A DNA stretch of 64,000 nucleotides, from assembly GCA_031276035.1 (NCBI GenBank), contig JAISNV010000043.1:20535-84534 (forward strand), given 5' to 3'. Every line of letters begins with the position of its first letter. Position 1 is the stretch's first letter. This DNA is from Bacteroidales bacterium (lineage in GTDB: Bacteria > Bacteroidota > Bacteroidia > Bacteroidales > BM520). The position numbers were made by a program, and so were the translations under genes. Shown here one piece after another: positions 10,761-20,369 of this stretch. The notes below the pieces were generated by a model, which worked only from the letters and a program-made list of their open reading frames with translations, had not been told where the DNA came from and made no database searches.

Positions 10761-12623
10761 TCACCAAATTTCAATCACTTCCTCAACGTCCCACTTACCG
10801 ATAACAGTTACGTTTTTAGGATAAATTATTTTTTCGGGTTGATATCTACCGGAATAATTTCCTGTTGTCCATTTACCATTATCATCAATATCATAAACTA
10901 TCCTCAAGGAATACTCTCCCGGCACCAGCATCTTAAACATCAAAGTCACACTGTCATTTTCGTGTAAAGTAAATCTTTCATAAGCAACAACAGCTTTCTT
11001 TCCGTCCATCAATTCAATGAAGAAAGTATTGCAGTTGGGAATCGTATCAATCGGTAAATAAATCTTTGTCTTATTAATCGCTTTTTTTTCATCATGATGA
11101 TCATGATCGCAATTATGACCATGATCATGGTCATAATGTAAAGAATCTTGTTGCAGTTCCGTATTCATTATTTCGAGTTCATAACTCAAAGTATCAGGAA
11201 CCTGAATTTTTGGTTCAATATATAAAGAATCGGAAATATCTATTATCGAATCTTCTATAAATACCGAATCCGACTCGGAATTTGGAACCTGAACCCTGAA
11301 AACTTTTTTAAACTTCAGAATCAGATTTCCAAATGCATTTTCATCAACAACACTAAACTGCGAATTTATTTTTTTATTGTAATTTTCATTGATATCAAGA
11401 AAGGCCGAATCAGGAATGAAAAGCTGATATTTCTTTTCAATATCAAGATTCAAATCAATCTTTGCCGAAATATTTTCAGGTTCAAGCAAATGCATTCTTA
11501 CAAAAGTTGTATCGAAAATAGTATCAATATTTGTCACAACTTTCAAGGTATCGCATAAAACTTCCTTTATGAAATTATTAAAATCCAAAAACAATTCGTC
11601 TTTATAAAAAACCTTATTACCGAATTCCGGCGTAACTTTTAAAGCAGAACTTTTCACCAACCTTTGATTATTTACAATTATTCTGACAGAATCAATAAAT
11701 TGCTCTTTATCATAAACCGTACAAAAGACCGTGTCTATTCCGCTTGTAAAAACAGTAAGCGTATCTTTATTATTACTAAAAATTATATGCCGAGTTTCCG
11801 GTAAAGTATTATAAAATTCAATTCTCGGTTCCTGCGGCGGAAATTTGAAAATTAGTTGCATTGTATTGAGTTGAGTTGCTTTTTTCTCAATTACCTTTTG
11901 CACCGTATCAATTTCTTGAAACGACAATAAATTGATATGTATTAAAGTATCATAACTCAATTTAAAAGCGGAATCATAAAAAGCAATATCTTCCGTAATT
12001 AAATCAAAAGTGTAAGAATTATTGAGATCTTTTAGGGCAAAGATTTTATAAGTTGTGTCTTTCAAATGTGTGAAATGAAAAAAACCATCCTTATCTGTTT
12101 TGGTTATATAATAGGGTTTATTTTTGATAAATGAGCTATCCGACAAATCCGCATGAAGCATAACAAGTGAATTTTCAACAGGTTTAAACGTATATGAATC
12201 CCTAAGCCTTCCTTCGAGCGACAGAGAATCTAAACTTTCACCGGTTGAAACGATATAAGAGAAATTTTTTAGTGCGTTACCTTCATTGTAATCTACAATT
12301 GCATCATCGAAAAAGAAATTGTATGTTACATTTTCCATAAGCGGCGCATTTAATTTCATAGTTACTTTCTTGCCTTTTTGACTAATATCGGGATCTTTAT
12401 CCAAAGGCGGCGAAACCATCAGCTTTTGTTTAACATTATTTAATTTGATATACTCATCAAATTCAAAAACAACAATATTCGAGTTAAAATTAACCGAGAA
12501 GTTTTCGGGTGTGCTTTTCAATACTTTCGGCGGAGTAATATCTTTAGGGCCGCCTGTCAACGCCGTTTCATTTGCGCAGGAAGAAATAAGTACGATTATA
12601 GCACTCAGTAATAACATTTTCAA
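10761..12623 (-). CDS. Ig-like domain lipoprotein with His/Asp-rich loop
   Basis: An outer-membrane-type lipoprotein of about 620 residues. Next to the lipoprotein Cys is the Bacteroidetes pattern 'TGGPKDITPP', followed by a Big_5-type Ig-like domain (STPENFSVNF, FDEYIKLNN). The rest is beta-rich with no catalytic motif seen. Near the C-terminus (coding 11140-11085) is a stretch of alternating His and Asp (HYDHDHGHNCDHDHHDE) that looks metal-binding. The frame is open up to an ATG at 12821, but only a start near 12623 (TTG) or 12617 (ATG) gives a proper lipoprotein signal (KMLLLSAIIVLISSC), so I chose TTG at 12623. Function unknown. Confidence 0.75.
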   Translation of the reverse strand: MKMLLLSAIIVLISSCANETALTGGPKDITPPKVLKSTPENFSVNFNSNIVVFEFDEYIKLNNVKQKLMVSPPLDKDPDISQKGKKVTMKLNAPLMENVTYNFFFDDAIVDYNEGNALKNFSYIVSTGESLDSLSLEGRLRDSYTFKPVENSLVMLHADLSDSSFIKNKPYYITKTDKDGFFHFTHLKDTTYKIFALKDLNNSYTFDLITEDIAFYDSAFKLSYDTLIHINLLSFQEIDTVQKVIEKKATQLNTMQLIFKFPPQEPRIEFYNTLPETRHIIFSNNKDTLTVFTSGIDTVFCTVYDKEQFIDSVRIIVNNQRLVKSSALKVTPEFGNKVFYKDELFLDFNNFIKEVLCDTLKVVTNIDTIFDTTFVRMHLLEPENISAKIDLNLDIEKKYQLFIPDSAFLDINENYNKKINSQFSVVDENAFGNLILKFKKVFRVQVPNSESDSVFIEDSIIDISDSLYIEPKIQVPDTLSYELEIMNTELQQDSLHYDHDHGHNCDHDHHDEKKAINKTKIYLPIDTIPNCNTFFIELMDGKKAVVAYERFTLHENDSVTLMFKMLVPGEYSLRIVYDIDDNGKWTTGNYSGRYQPEKIIYPKNVTVIGKWDVEEVIEIW

Positions 12624-12869
12624 TGACAGTGATATAACCGGCAAATCTACGGGTTTCGAGTTTCGAGTTCGATTGTTCTTATTCCGGACGAGCTTAGAAA
12701 TATTATTATTCTGCGAATTATAATCTCGATACCCGGATAATATATTTTTAAATTGAGATTTTCCTGCGGACAGATTCACAGAATTTTCAGAATTTACATA
12801 TTTATCTGCTTCACTATTCACTTTTCAATCTATTATTATAAATGTGTTTATTTATTGTCATTTCAACTT

Positions 12870-14498
12870 TTAACTCTTCTCACTTCTGTAATACTTTATC
12901 TTCGGTTCTGTACCGGAAGGTCTCACTGAAATTTTCGTACCGTTATCCAAATAAAATTGAAGAACATCTGATTTTGGGATATCGGTCATAGGTTTAACCG
13001 TATTGTCTTTAAAGTTTATGATTTTTTGAGTGAGATAATCTCTGATTTCTACAACCGGACGATCTTCCATAACTCGCGGCGGATTTTCTCTGTAGTTTGT
13101 CATCATTTGTTTGATGTACTCCGCACCTTCTTTACCTTTGTGAACTTCGGTTCTTAAACTTTCCGTATAAAAACCGTATTCCTCGTAAATACTGTTCAGC
13201 AAACCGAGCAAACTCATTTCCCTGTCCTTTGCCCAGGCGGCAGCTTCGGCAATCAAACAACTCGCAGAAACGGAGTCTTTATCTCTTACAAAATCACCAC
13301 AAAGATATCCGAAACTTTCTTCACCGCCAACCAAGAATTTCATATTTTCCTCATGTTCACGAATGATAGACGCTATATGTTTGAAACCGGTTAAACATTC
13401 GAAAACGGTAATTTCCTCGGATTCCGCAATATCATTGAGCACGTCGCTGGTTACAATGGTTTTTACAATATAGTACGGTAATACACTCGGTTTCCGGTTT
13501 TTAATCATATAGTAAAATAAAATCGCAGCAGTTTGATTTCCATTCAAAAGTTGATAATTACCCACTTCATCTTTTACCGCGATTCCGATTCTATCCGCAT
13601 CCGGATCAGTTGCAATAATAATCTCAGCATCAATTTCTTTCGCTAATTTTATTCCATATTCAAAAGCAGAAGGTTCCTCCGGATTAGGTGATTTCAAAGT
13701 TGTAAAATTACCATCGGGAATGCTTTGTTCCTCAACAAGATTGACATTGGTAAAACCATACATTTTCAGTGCTTTCGGAACTAATTTTATTCCGGTCCCA
13801 TGTAACGGAGTATAAACAATGCACAAATCATTATGACGTTCGATAGAATCACTATTTAACGATAGTTCCAAAACTTTCTTCAAATATATATCATCAATCT
13901 TTTTCCCTATTTCAATAATCAAATCTTCATTTTTATTGAAATTAACTTCTTTGATCGATTTTATTTTCTTTACTTCCATGATAATATCTTCATCATGTGG
14001 TTCTACAATTTGCGCACCGTCATCCCAATAAGCTTTATAGCCGTTGTATTCTTTCGGGTTATGCGAAGCAGTTATTACAATGCCTGTCTTACATTTCAAC
14101 TGTCGAATTGCAAACGATAATTCCGGAGTAGGACGCATATCTTCGAATATATAAACCTTAATACCGTTTGCCGAAAGCACGTCTGCTGTTGTTTCTGCAA
14201 AGAACTTGCTGTTGTTTCTGCAATCATAAGCAATTGCAGCCGAAACTTCTTCATCAGGAAAACAGGATTTTACATGATTTGCTAATCCCTGTGTAGTCAT
14301 CCCTACTGTATAACGATTCATTCTATTTGTTCCTGCGCCCATTATTCCGCGCAAACCGCCTGTTCCGAATTCCATATCTTTGTAGAAAGCATCTGTTAAT
14401 TCAGAATCGTTTTTCTTAATCATTTCGGCTACTTCATTTCTGGTTGATTCATCATAATCTTCCGACAACCATTTTTCCGCACGTTTTATTATATCCAT
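12870..14498 (-). CDS. Phosphoglucomutase/phosphomannomutase family enzyme, short C-terminus
   Basis: Alpha-D-phosphohexomutase, which interconverts hexose 1- and 6-phosphates. Visible motifs are GTGGLRG near the N-terminus, the phosphoserine loop TASHNP, the metal loop DPDADR, the sugar-specificity loop GGEESFG and the phosphate-binding RPSGTEPK. At 542 residues it is shorter than the roughly 580 typical of this family, and it stops about ten residues after RPSGTEP in a tail (KYYRSEKS) unlike the usual final helix. No other frame downstream continues the family sequence. It is probably active because every catalytic loop is present. It lies upstream of the Ig-like lipoprotein gene on the same strand. 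Confidence 0.88.
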   Translation of the reverse strand: MDIIKRAEKWLSEDYDESTRNEVAEMIKKNDSELTDAFYKDMEFGTGGLRGIMGAGTNRMNRYTVGMTTQGLANHVKSCFPDEEVSAAIAYDCRNNSKFFAETTADVLSANGIKVYIFEDMRPTPELSFAIRQLKCKTGIVITASHNPKEYNGYKAYWDDGAQIVEPHDEDIIMEVKKIKSIKEVNFNKNEDLIIEIGKKIDDIYLKKVLELSLNSDSIERHNDLCIVYTPLHGTGIKLVPKALKMYGFTNVNLVEEQSIPDGNFTTLKSPNPEEPSAFEYGIKLAKEIDAEIIIATDPDADRIGIAVKDEVGNYQLLNGNQTAAILFYYMIKNRKPSVLPYYIVKTIVTSDVLNDIAESEEITVFECLTGFKHIASIIREHEENMKFLVGGEESFGYLCGDFVRDKDSVSASCLIAEAAAWAKDREMSLLGLLNSIYEEYGFYTESLRTEVHKGKEGAEYIKQMMTNYRENPPRVMEDRPVVEIRDYLTQKIINFKDNTVKPMTDIPKSDVLQFYLDNGTKISVRPSGTEPKIKYYRSEKS

Positions 14499-14646
14499 AA
14501 GGTTTGTTTTTGTATTCTGAATTTTGAACTCATTGTTGTCATTGCAAAAAGTGAAACAGCAAAGCCATAATTATACGACACCATAGAATTTTCAAAATTA
14601 ATATCTAAGTTTTTATATTTCAAATTAAATTTTATTATCATTTTTT

Positions 14647-15489
14647 TTATTCCCCAACATTTAATATCCTGTCAATTTCTTTATTAATACTTTTCATACT
14701 AATTCCATAAAGCAATTCAATTTTCGAACAATTCAAAATACTTCGTTTAGGACGGACAGCTATCTGTGGGTACTCCGTTACTGCAAAAAGTTTACAACTG
14801 CTGTCTGTTTTCTCTTTCACAATCTTCGCAAAGTTATACCAACTTGCGGCAGGATCATTTGCATAATGAAGAATATCAATTCCTTTAGAAATTCTTTTAA
14901 TTAACTTCATACTCTCATTGGCAAGATCAGTAGCACTCGTAAGCTTTGTTATTTGATTTTTTACAACCGAAACCTCATCTCTTGTTTTCATCAATCTGTT
15001 TATGGTGGTAATAAAATTATTCCCATAAACAGAAATTAAACCTGAGATTCTTATGATAAATCCGTCGGGATTATATTTAATAATATTGTCTTCGCCTTTC
15101 AACTTAGAAATCCCGTAAAAATTGCATGGATTAGTATCATCGGATTCAACATATTCCTCATTACTATTTCCGTCGAAGACATAATCGGTAGAATAATGAA
15201 TAAGTTTGGTGTTATTTTTCTTACAGAACTCTGCTATTATTCCCGGAGCAATTCCATTAATAGCCATACAGAGCTCTTGCTCCTCTTCTGCTTTATCTAC
15301 CGCAGTATAAGCTGCACAATTGATAATTAGATCGGCCGGATTATTTTGAAGGAATTGTCTTAATAAATCTTCATTCGTAAAATCAACATCAGCAATATCA
15401 GCAAAAAGAAAATCATGTTCAAATTGTTGAGCAATAGCCTGAAACGATTTTCCAAGCTGACCATTCGAGCCAAAAACAATAATTCGCAT
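14647..15489 (-). CDS. rfbD: dTDP-4-dehydrorhamnose reductase
   Basis: Short-chain-dehydrogenase-like enzyme for the last step of dTDP-L-rhamnose synthesis, reducing the 4-keto group with NAD(P)H. Seen: the nucleotide loop GSNGQLG (residues 7-13), 'INCAAYTAVDKAE', 'STDYVFDG' and the catalytic YxxxK (YGISK). I chose the ATG at 15489 rather than an upstream in-frame ATG at 15522, because a TATCTTTGC promoter element lies only 10 bp upstream (15499-15507), which would place the upstream ATG outside the transcript. No other rhamnose gene (rfbA, B or C) is in the window, so the rest of the pathway must be encoded elsewhere. Confidence 0.88.
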   Translation of the reverse strand: MRIIVFGSNGQLGKSFQAIAQQFEHDFLFADIADVDFTNEDLLRQFLQNNPADLIINCAAYTAVDKAEEEQELCMAINGIAPGIIAEFCKKNNTKLIHYSTDYVFDGNSNEEYVESDDTNPCNFYGISKLKGEDNIIKYNPDGFIIRISGLISVYGNNFITTINRLMKTRDEVSVVKNQITKLTSATDLANESMKLIKRISKGIDILHYANDPAASWYNFAKIVKEKTDSSCKLFAVTEYPQIAVRPKRSILNCSKIELLYGISMKSINKEIDRILNVGE

Positions 15490-15498
15490 GTTTTTTCT

Positions 15499-15507
15499 GC
15501 AAAGATA
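15499..15507 (-). promoter_or_regulatory. -7 element for rfbD
   Basis: TATCTTTGC on the minus strand. It fixes the rfbD start at 15489 and gives an almost leaderless mRNA. Confidence 0.6.
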
Positions 15508-15529
15508 AATTAAAATGAACATTTTATCC

Positions 15530-15538
15530 TATCTTTGC
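15530..15538 (+). promoter_or_regulatory. -7 element, divergent from rfbD
   Basis: TATCTTTGC on the plus strand, 23 bp from the rfbD element, so the two promoters are divergent and nearly touching. It is the only strong element I see for the GH92 gene, giving a leader of about 270 nt. Confidence 0.6.
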
Positions 15539-15564
15539 ATGTAATTTTTAGTAATATTTATCAG

Positions 15565-15732
15565 ATGAAAATCAAAAATATCATAAATGTTTTTTTAATT
15601 TTCAGCATCATTTCCTTAAGTTTGAAAATATATACTGAAGAAACGAATCAAATTTTCGAACCTTCAAAAAACCTTCATACTTCTAAATCTTCCAAAGGAA
15701 ACTTTTTTATGCTTGTAATTCTTATGATATGA
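15565..15732 (+). CDS. Possible 55-residue leader peptide or small membrane protein
   Basis: A short frame begins about 20 nt after the predicted start of the plus-strand transcript from 15530-15538. It encodes a basic start (MKIKN), a hydrophobic stretch (about residues 6-18) and a polar tail. It could be a small exported peptide or simply chance coding in the GH92 leader. No family recognised. Confidence 0.25.
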   Translation: MKIKNIINVFLIFSIISLSLKIYTEETNQIFEPSKNLHTSKSSKGNFFMLVILMI

Positions 15733-15811
15733 TGATATAGTTATTCCGGAAAAGACAATATTAATTCGATATATATTACGCTGATTTAATGATAATTATA
15801 TTATAAAAATA

Positions 15812-18745
15812 ATGAAAAAACTTCCGATCTTAATCCTAATCGTTTTCGTTGCCTTATCCTGCAACAAAAATACTGATTTATATAAATTCGTCGATCCGAT
15901 GATAGGTACAAATGCTCACGGACATACTTACCCGGGCGCAACAGCTCCTTTCGGAATGGTTCAATTGAGTCCGGATACGCGCCTTGATACTTGGGACGGC
16001 TGTTCTGGTTATCATTATTCCGATAATATTATTTACGGATTCAGCCATACACATCTCAGTGGTACAGGTTGTTCGGATTACGGCGATATACTTCTTATGC
16101 CTACAACCGGAAATCCGAATATTTCCAATGCAATAAATAATGGAAATACAGACAAATGTTATCCTTCAAAATTCAAACACAGCAATGAAAAAGCAGAAGC
16201 CGGATATTATTCTGTTGTTTTAGACGACTATAATATTAAGGCGGAATTAACTGCAACTGAAAGAGTCGGATTCCATAAATATACTTTCCCGAAAGGTTCC
16301 GGAAATATTATTATTGATTTAAAACATAGAGACCAAGTAATTGCATCTTCAATAAGAGTTGTTACAAATACTGAAATTGAAGGCTACCGCCGTTCAAAGG
16401 CCTGGGCACAAGATCAACATGTTTATTTTGTTGCTGTTTTTTCACAACCGTTTGATAATTACGAAATTGCTCTCGATGATGTTTTTATTGACGATGCTTT
16501 CCAAGCCGGAACAAATCTTAAAGCTTATGTTTCTTTTAACGAAATAAAAGAACCTGTTATAGTTACTATTGCCATATCTCCGGTAAGTATTGAGAACGCC
16601 CGCAACAACTTAGTTCACACCGGCGATTTCAATGCGGCATTAAAGGAAACCCGACAAAAATGGAATGATGAACTTTCAAAAATTGAAATCAACACAATCA
16701 ACAATGACGATAAAGTTGTATTCTACACGGCTTTATATCATTCCATGATAGCACCTAATATTTATACCGATATTGACGGAAGATACAGAGGACGTGATCT
16801 CAATGTCCACAAAACCGGAAACTTTGATGTTTACACGGTTTTCTCGCTATGGGATACTTATCGCGCAACTCATCCTCTCCTTGCTATCATTGATCAAAAC
16901 AGAACAAAAGATTTTATTAATACTTTCTTGAAGCAATATGAACAAGGCGGCGCACTTCCTGTTTGGGAACTCTCGGCAAATGAAACAGGTTGTATGATTG
17001 GTTATCACTCAATTCCTGTTATTTATGACGCTTACATGAAAGGTATTACCGATTTTGATACAGAACTTGCCTTGAAAGCCATGATGCATAGTGCAACCGA
17101 ACAAAAACTCGGTATTCCGCAATATATGCAATACGGATTTATTCCTGCCGACGCCGAAGGAGAATCGGTTTCCAAAACTCTTGAGTATGCTTACGACGAC
17201 TGGTGTATTGCGATGTTCGCCAAAGAACTTGGTAAGGATAACATCTATAAAGAATATATTTTACGCGCTCAGAATTACAAAAACCTTTTTGATACTAAAA
17301 CAGGCTTTCACAGAGCTAAAGTTAAAAATAGATGGTTTTATCCTTTCGATCCTAAAGAAGTAAATTTCAATTATACGGAAGCAAATGCCTGGCAATATAA
17401 CTTTTATGTTCCGCAAGACGTTAATAATCATATCGGAATGCTTGGCGGCGACGAAGCTTACATTGCCTTATTAGATAAAATGTTCTCCGAAAGCAGCGAA
17501 ACAACGGGCCGGCAACAATCGGATATCACCGGATTAATCGGGCAGTATGCTCACGGCAACGAACCAAGCCATAATTTTGCATATTTGTATAATTATGTTG
17601 GTGAAGCGTGGAAAACTCAAGAAATGGTGAGAAAGATTATGCAAACTCTTTATCTTAATGCTCCCGACGGGCTTTGTGGTAATGAAGACTGCGGGCAAAT
17701 GTCATCATGGTACGTTTTGAGTGCATTAGGATTTTATCCTGTTTGTCCGGGCGACGGTAAATTTGTTATTGGTTCGCCGGCTATCAAAAATGCCGTAATA
17801 AATCTCGAAAACGGCAATCAATTCATCATTAAAACAAAAAATCAATCCAAGGAGAATACTTTTATCAAAAAGATTGAGCTTAACGGAAAAGACTACACGG
17901 CGTCTTTCATAACTTATGATGATATACTTAATGGCGGTGAAATTACTTTTCACATGGCAAAAGTTCCTAACAAAGACTTTGCTGTCGCTCCGGAAGATCG
18001 TCCTGTAAATATTATATCCGAGCATTTAATAACTCCCGTACCGTATTTTGTAACAGATAATATTACTTTTTATGATGAAATGATGATTGCTATCGAAAAT
18101 ATTCTTCCGGGAAGTCAGATTTACTATACATTAAATGGTAAAGATCCTGATAAAGATTCCGAAAGATATACAGCTCCTTTTGAAATAAATAAAACTTATA
18201 CAATTAAGGCGCGAGCCTTTTATGATAATCAGGCACCGAGCAAAATTATTGAAACAACATTTTTTAAGATGCCAAAACAGCGTTCAATACAATTGCTTTC
18301 GAAATATGAAAATCAATATAATGCGGGCGGGAATAATGCTCTTATAGATTTTATCAGAGGCGGCGAAAGTTTTAAAACAGGTGCGTGGCAAGGTTATCAA
18401 GGTACGCATTTTGAAGCAATTGTTGATCTGGGAGAAGTTGATAAGATTTCCGAAATTAGTATGGGATTCTTCCAAGATTCGCGTTCATGGATCTTTTTTC
18501 CTGTAAGCGTAGAATATTACACTTCTATTGACGGCAAAAGCTATGAATTATTCGGTAAGGTTCTCAATGCGATTCCACTGAATGATGAAAGGCCGCAGGT
18601 TTTTAATTTCACTGTTGATAAAAAGAGAAAAACAAAAGCCAAATATGTAAAAGTAGTTGCAGAATCTGTTTTAGTAAATCCGGAATGGCATTTAAGTCCG
18701 GGCGAACCTTCTTGGTTATTCGCGGATGAAATCATCATCAGATAG
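15812..18745 (+). CDS. GH92 alpha-mannosidase lipoprotein with C-terminal accessory domains
   Basis: A 977-residue lipoprotein (signal MKKLPILILIVFVALSC). Family GH92 removes alpha-linked mannose in a calcium-dependent way and is abundant in glycan-degrading Bacteroidetes. Seen in order: 'DPMIGT', 'HTYPGATAPFGMVQLSPDT', 'FSHTHLSGTGC' and 'DYGDILLMP' in the N-terminal beta domain; then in the helical domain 'GNEPSHNFAYLYNY' and 'GNEDCGQMSSWYVLSALGFYP'. After about residue 745 come a chitobiase-C-terminal-like module (YYTLNGKDPD) and a discoidin/F5/8-like module (VKVVAESV). The long form suggests binding to host or fungal N-glycans. It stands alone, without SusC/SusD neighbours. Confidence 0.92.
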   Translation: MKKLPILILIVFVALSCNKNTDLYKFVDPMIGTNAHGHTYPGATAPFGMVQLSPDTRLDTWDGCSGYHYSDNIIYGFSHTHLSGTGCSDYGDILLMPTTGNPNISNAINNGNTDKCYPSKFKHSNEKAEAGYYSVVLDDYNIKAELTATERVGFHKYTFPKGSGNIIIDLKHRDQVIASSIRVVTNTEIEGYRRSKAWAQDQHVYFVAVFSQPFDNYEIALDDVFIDDAFQAGTNLKAYVSFNEIKEPVIVTIAISPVSIENARNNLVHTGDFNAALKETRQKWNDELSKIEINTINNDDKVVFYTALYHSMIAPNIYTDIDGRYRGRDLNVHKTGNFDVYTVFSLWDTYRATHPLLAIIDQNRTKDFINTFLKQYEQGGALPVWELSANETGCMIGYHSIPVIYDAYMKGITDFDTELALKAMMHSATEQKLGIPQYMQYGFIPADAEGESVSKTLEYAYDDWCIAMFAKELGKDNIYKEYILRAQNYKNLFDTKTGFHRAKVKNRWFYPFDPKEVNFNYTEANAWQYNFYVPQDVNNHIGMLGGDEAYIALLDKMFSESSETTGRQQSDITGLIGQYAHGNEPSHNFAYLYNYVGEAWKTQEMVRKIMQTLYLNAPDGLCGNEDCGQMSSWYVLSALGFYPVCPGDGKFVIGSPAIKNAVINLENGNQFIIKTKNQSKENTFIKKIELNGKDYTASFITYDDILNGGEITFHMAKVPNKDFAVAPEDRPVNIISEHLITPVPYFVTDNITFYDEMMIAIENILPGSQIYYTLNGKDPDKDSERYTAPFEINKTYTIKARAFYDNQAPSKIIETTFFKMPKQRSIQLLSKYENQYNAGGNNALIDFIRGGESFKTGAWQGYQGTHFEAIVDLGEVDKISEISMGFFQDSRSWIFFPVSVEYYTSIDGKSYELFGKVLNAIPLNDERPQVFNFTVDKKRKTKAKYVKVVAESVLVNPEWHLSPGEPSWLFADEIIIR

Positions 18746-18791
18746 AAAACCGGAAATTCTTAATTCTCAACTAATTTTTTAGCCTTAACTC

Positions 18792-19565
18792 TTAACTGTA
18801 AAAAGTATATCTCCCTTTTTCCTGAGTTTTACCGTTGTACTGTATAGATTTTTCAGGACAATGGTGAATACAGGCTAAACATTGCGTACAATTATTAAAC
18901 CATTTCGGTTTATCATTTTCGAGAATCATATTTCCAACAGGACAAGAATTGACACATATACCGCAGGAAGTGCATTTTTCATCGGCATAAAAAGGTTTCG
19001 CACTCATGGCAAACTTGCAAAAAAGCGGATAAATAATACGGGATTTCAAGAATGACGATTTTCCTTTTTCATAATAATGCATAGGATAATTATCATTTAT
19101 TAATTGGATTAATACAGGAAGATGTTTTTCTGCCCTTTCTTTTTTCTTATCCTGAAGTTCTTTATTATCAATATCAAATGATGGAAAAATAATATAATTA
19201 TTAGGCATTTGAAGTGAATAAATATGATCAGTTTTCCATGACTTTTCTCTGAATAATTTATCAAGCATTTTATTTGTAAGCCCACATTGGTCGCCACAAG
19301 TTATTATGCTATAAATCAAATTATTATTATAATTATTTATTTTCAGTCTCTTAATAAATTTCTTAACAACAAGAGGAATTCCCCAAGAATGGGTAGGAAA
19401 AACAAACCCTATCTTTTCATCTTTATTAATATTAAACTCGGGAACTAATTCGTTACCTATAACAAAATAATCACCAATAGCAATTATTCTGTTATCAGGC
19501 ATAAATTCGGCAAGATATTTGGTAACCCATAAAGAATTATCCGTACCGGAAAAATAAAAAATCAT
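18792..19565 (-). CDS. EFR1-type flavodoxin/4Fe-4S protein
   Basis: A cytoplasmic electron carrier of 257 residues. The N-terminus is a flavodoxin-like domain with the FMN loop FYFSGTDNS (the family usually has SGTGNS, so one Gly is Asp). The C-terminus has two 4Fe-4S clusters, CTSCGICVNSCP and CTQCLACIHHCP. Its ATG overlaps the stop of the flavin reductase gene by one base (TAATG), so the two are translationally coupled. Likely role: passing electrons between ferredoxin-type donors and a flavin partner. The specific partner is unknown. Confidence 0.85.
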   Translation of the reverse strand: MIFYFSGTDNSLWVTKYLAEFMPDNRIIAIGDYFVIGNELVPEFNINKDEKIGFVFPTHSWGIPLVVKKFIKRLKINNYNNNLIYSIITCGDQCGLTNKMLDKLFREKSWKTDHIYSLQMPNNYIIFPSFDIDNKELQDKKKERAEKHLPVLIQLINDNYPMHYYEKGKSSFLKSRIIYPLFCKFAMSAKPFYADEKCTSCGICVNSCPVGNMILENDKPKWFNNCTQCLACIHHCPEKSIQYNGKTQEKGRYTFYS

Positions 19566-20152
19566 TATTTTTTCTCCCAGACGTTAATTATTTTCCCAAC
19601 AAACATAGTATGGTAAGAGGTATCTTCACCTTCATAGAAATTTTTACTTTTCGCATCAAGGATATTATCCTTTTCAAGATCGTTAAAATATATTTTCTCG
19701 CATTCTATTACGAGTCTCGCTTCTTCAAAATAAAGATTACCTTGTAATGTTTTTGCAGGTGTTAATCCCGATGCTTTAATTTTATCTTCATCTCTTCCGG
19801 AAGCCGTGCCGAAATAAGTTACTTCGTCTCTATATTTCTCATCGAAAGCACACAATGTGAAATAATCGCCTTTATCAATGAATTGATAAGTATGGCGGGA
19901 GTCTCTGATATAGATAGTAGCAACCGGATAACCCCAAAGAATACCTAATCCGCCCCAGCTTATAGTCATCGGATTAAAAACCTCATTTTCACCGGCAGTT
20001 ACAACAAACCAATTATCATTAAACAATTCAAAAACATTTTCTTTTAAGTCTTTGACATCTATTCTATCGAATTTTTTTTCTTCGGAAGTTGTTTTACATG
20101 AATTCATAATAATTGCTGAAATTGTGATTAAAATTAGTAAGTAATTTTTCAT
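19565..20152 (-). CDS. Flavin-reductase-like lipoprotein
   Basis: A 195-residue protein with an FMN-binding split-barrel (flavin reductase/pyridoxamine oxidase-like) pattern: 'NPMTISWGGLGILWGYPVATIYIRDSRHTYQF', shown here only as the family hallmark around residues 62-93, and 'FGTASGRDEDKI'. The first 19 residues form a lipoprotein signal ending MNSC, so the flavoprotein would sit outside the cytoplasm while its coupled neighbour looks cytoplasmic. No alternative downstream Met preserves the domain. Promoter at 20289-20297, leader about 135 nt. Confidence 0.75.
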   Translation of the reverse strand: MKNYLLILITISAIIMNSCKTTSEEKKFDRIDVKDLKENVFELFNDNWFVVTAGENEVFNPMTISWGGLGILWGYPVATIYIRDSRHTYQFIDKGDYFTLCAFDEKYRDEVTYFGTASGRDEDKIKASGLTPAKTLQGNLYFEEARLVIECEKIYFNDLEKDNILDAKSKNFYEGEDTSYHTMFVGKIINVWEKK

Positions 20153-20288
20153 ACGAAAATAGTTTTAATTTATTGATGTTTAAATTTATTCGTTCATATT
20201 GACTCTCATGAATCATTTTCATGTTCGAAAGTGATAGATTCGTCATGTTGTATTAATACTAATATATTTTTGTTATTAATAATTAAAT

Positions 20289-20297
20289 GCAAAAGTA
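20289..20297 (-). promoter_or_regulatory. -7 element for flavin reductase/EFR1 operon
   Basis: TACTTTTGC on the minus strand. Confidence 0.5.
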
Positions 20298-20369
20298 ATA
20301 AAGAAATAATAAATTAACAATCAATAAAAAAAATGTTTTTAAAATCTAAAATCGTAAAGAATAATATTT

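Noticed and set aside
12624..12821. N-terminal extension of the Ig-like lipoprotein
   Set aside because: It would bury the lipoprotein signal inside the protein, and its residues look like translated intergenic DNA.
12840..12900. Frameshift explaining the short phospho-sugar mutase end
   Set aside because: Neither other frame after the stop continues the family C-terminus.
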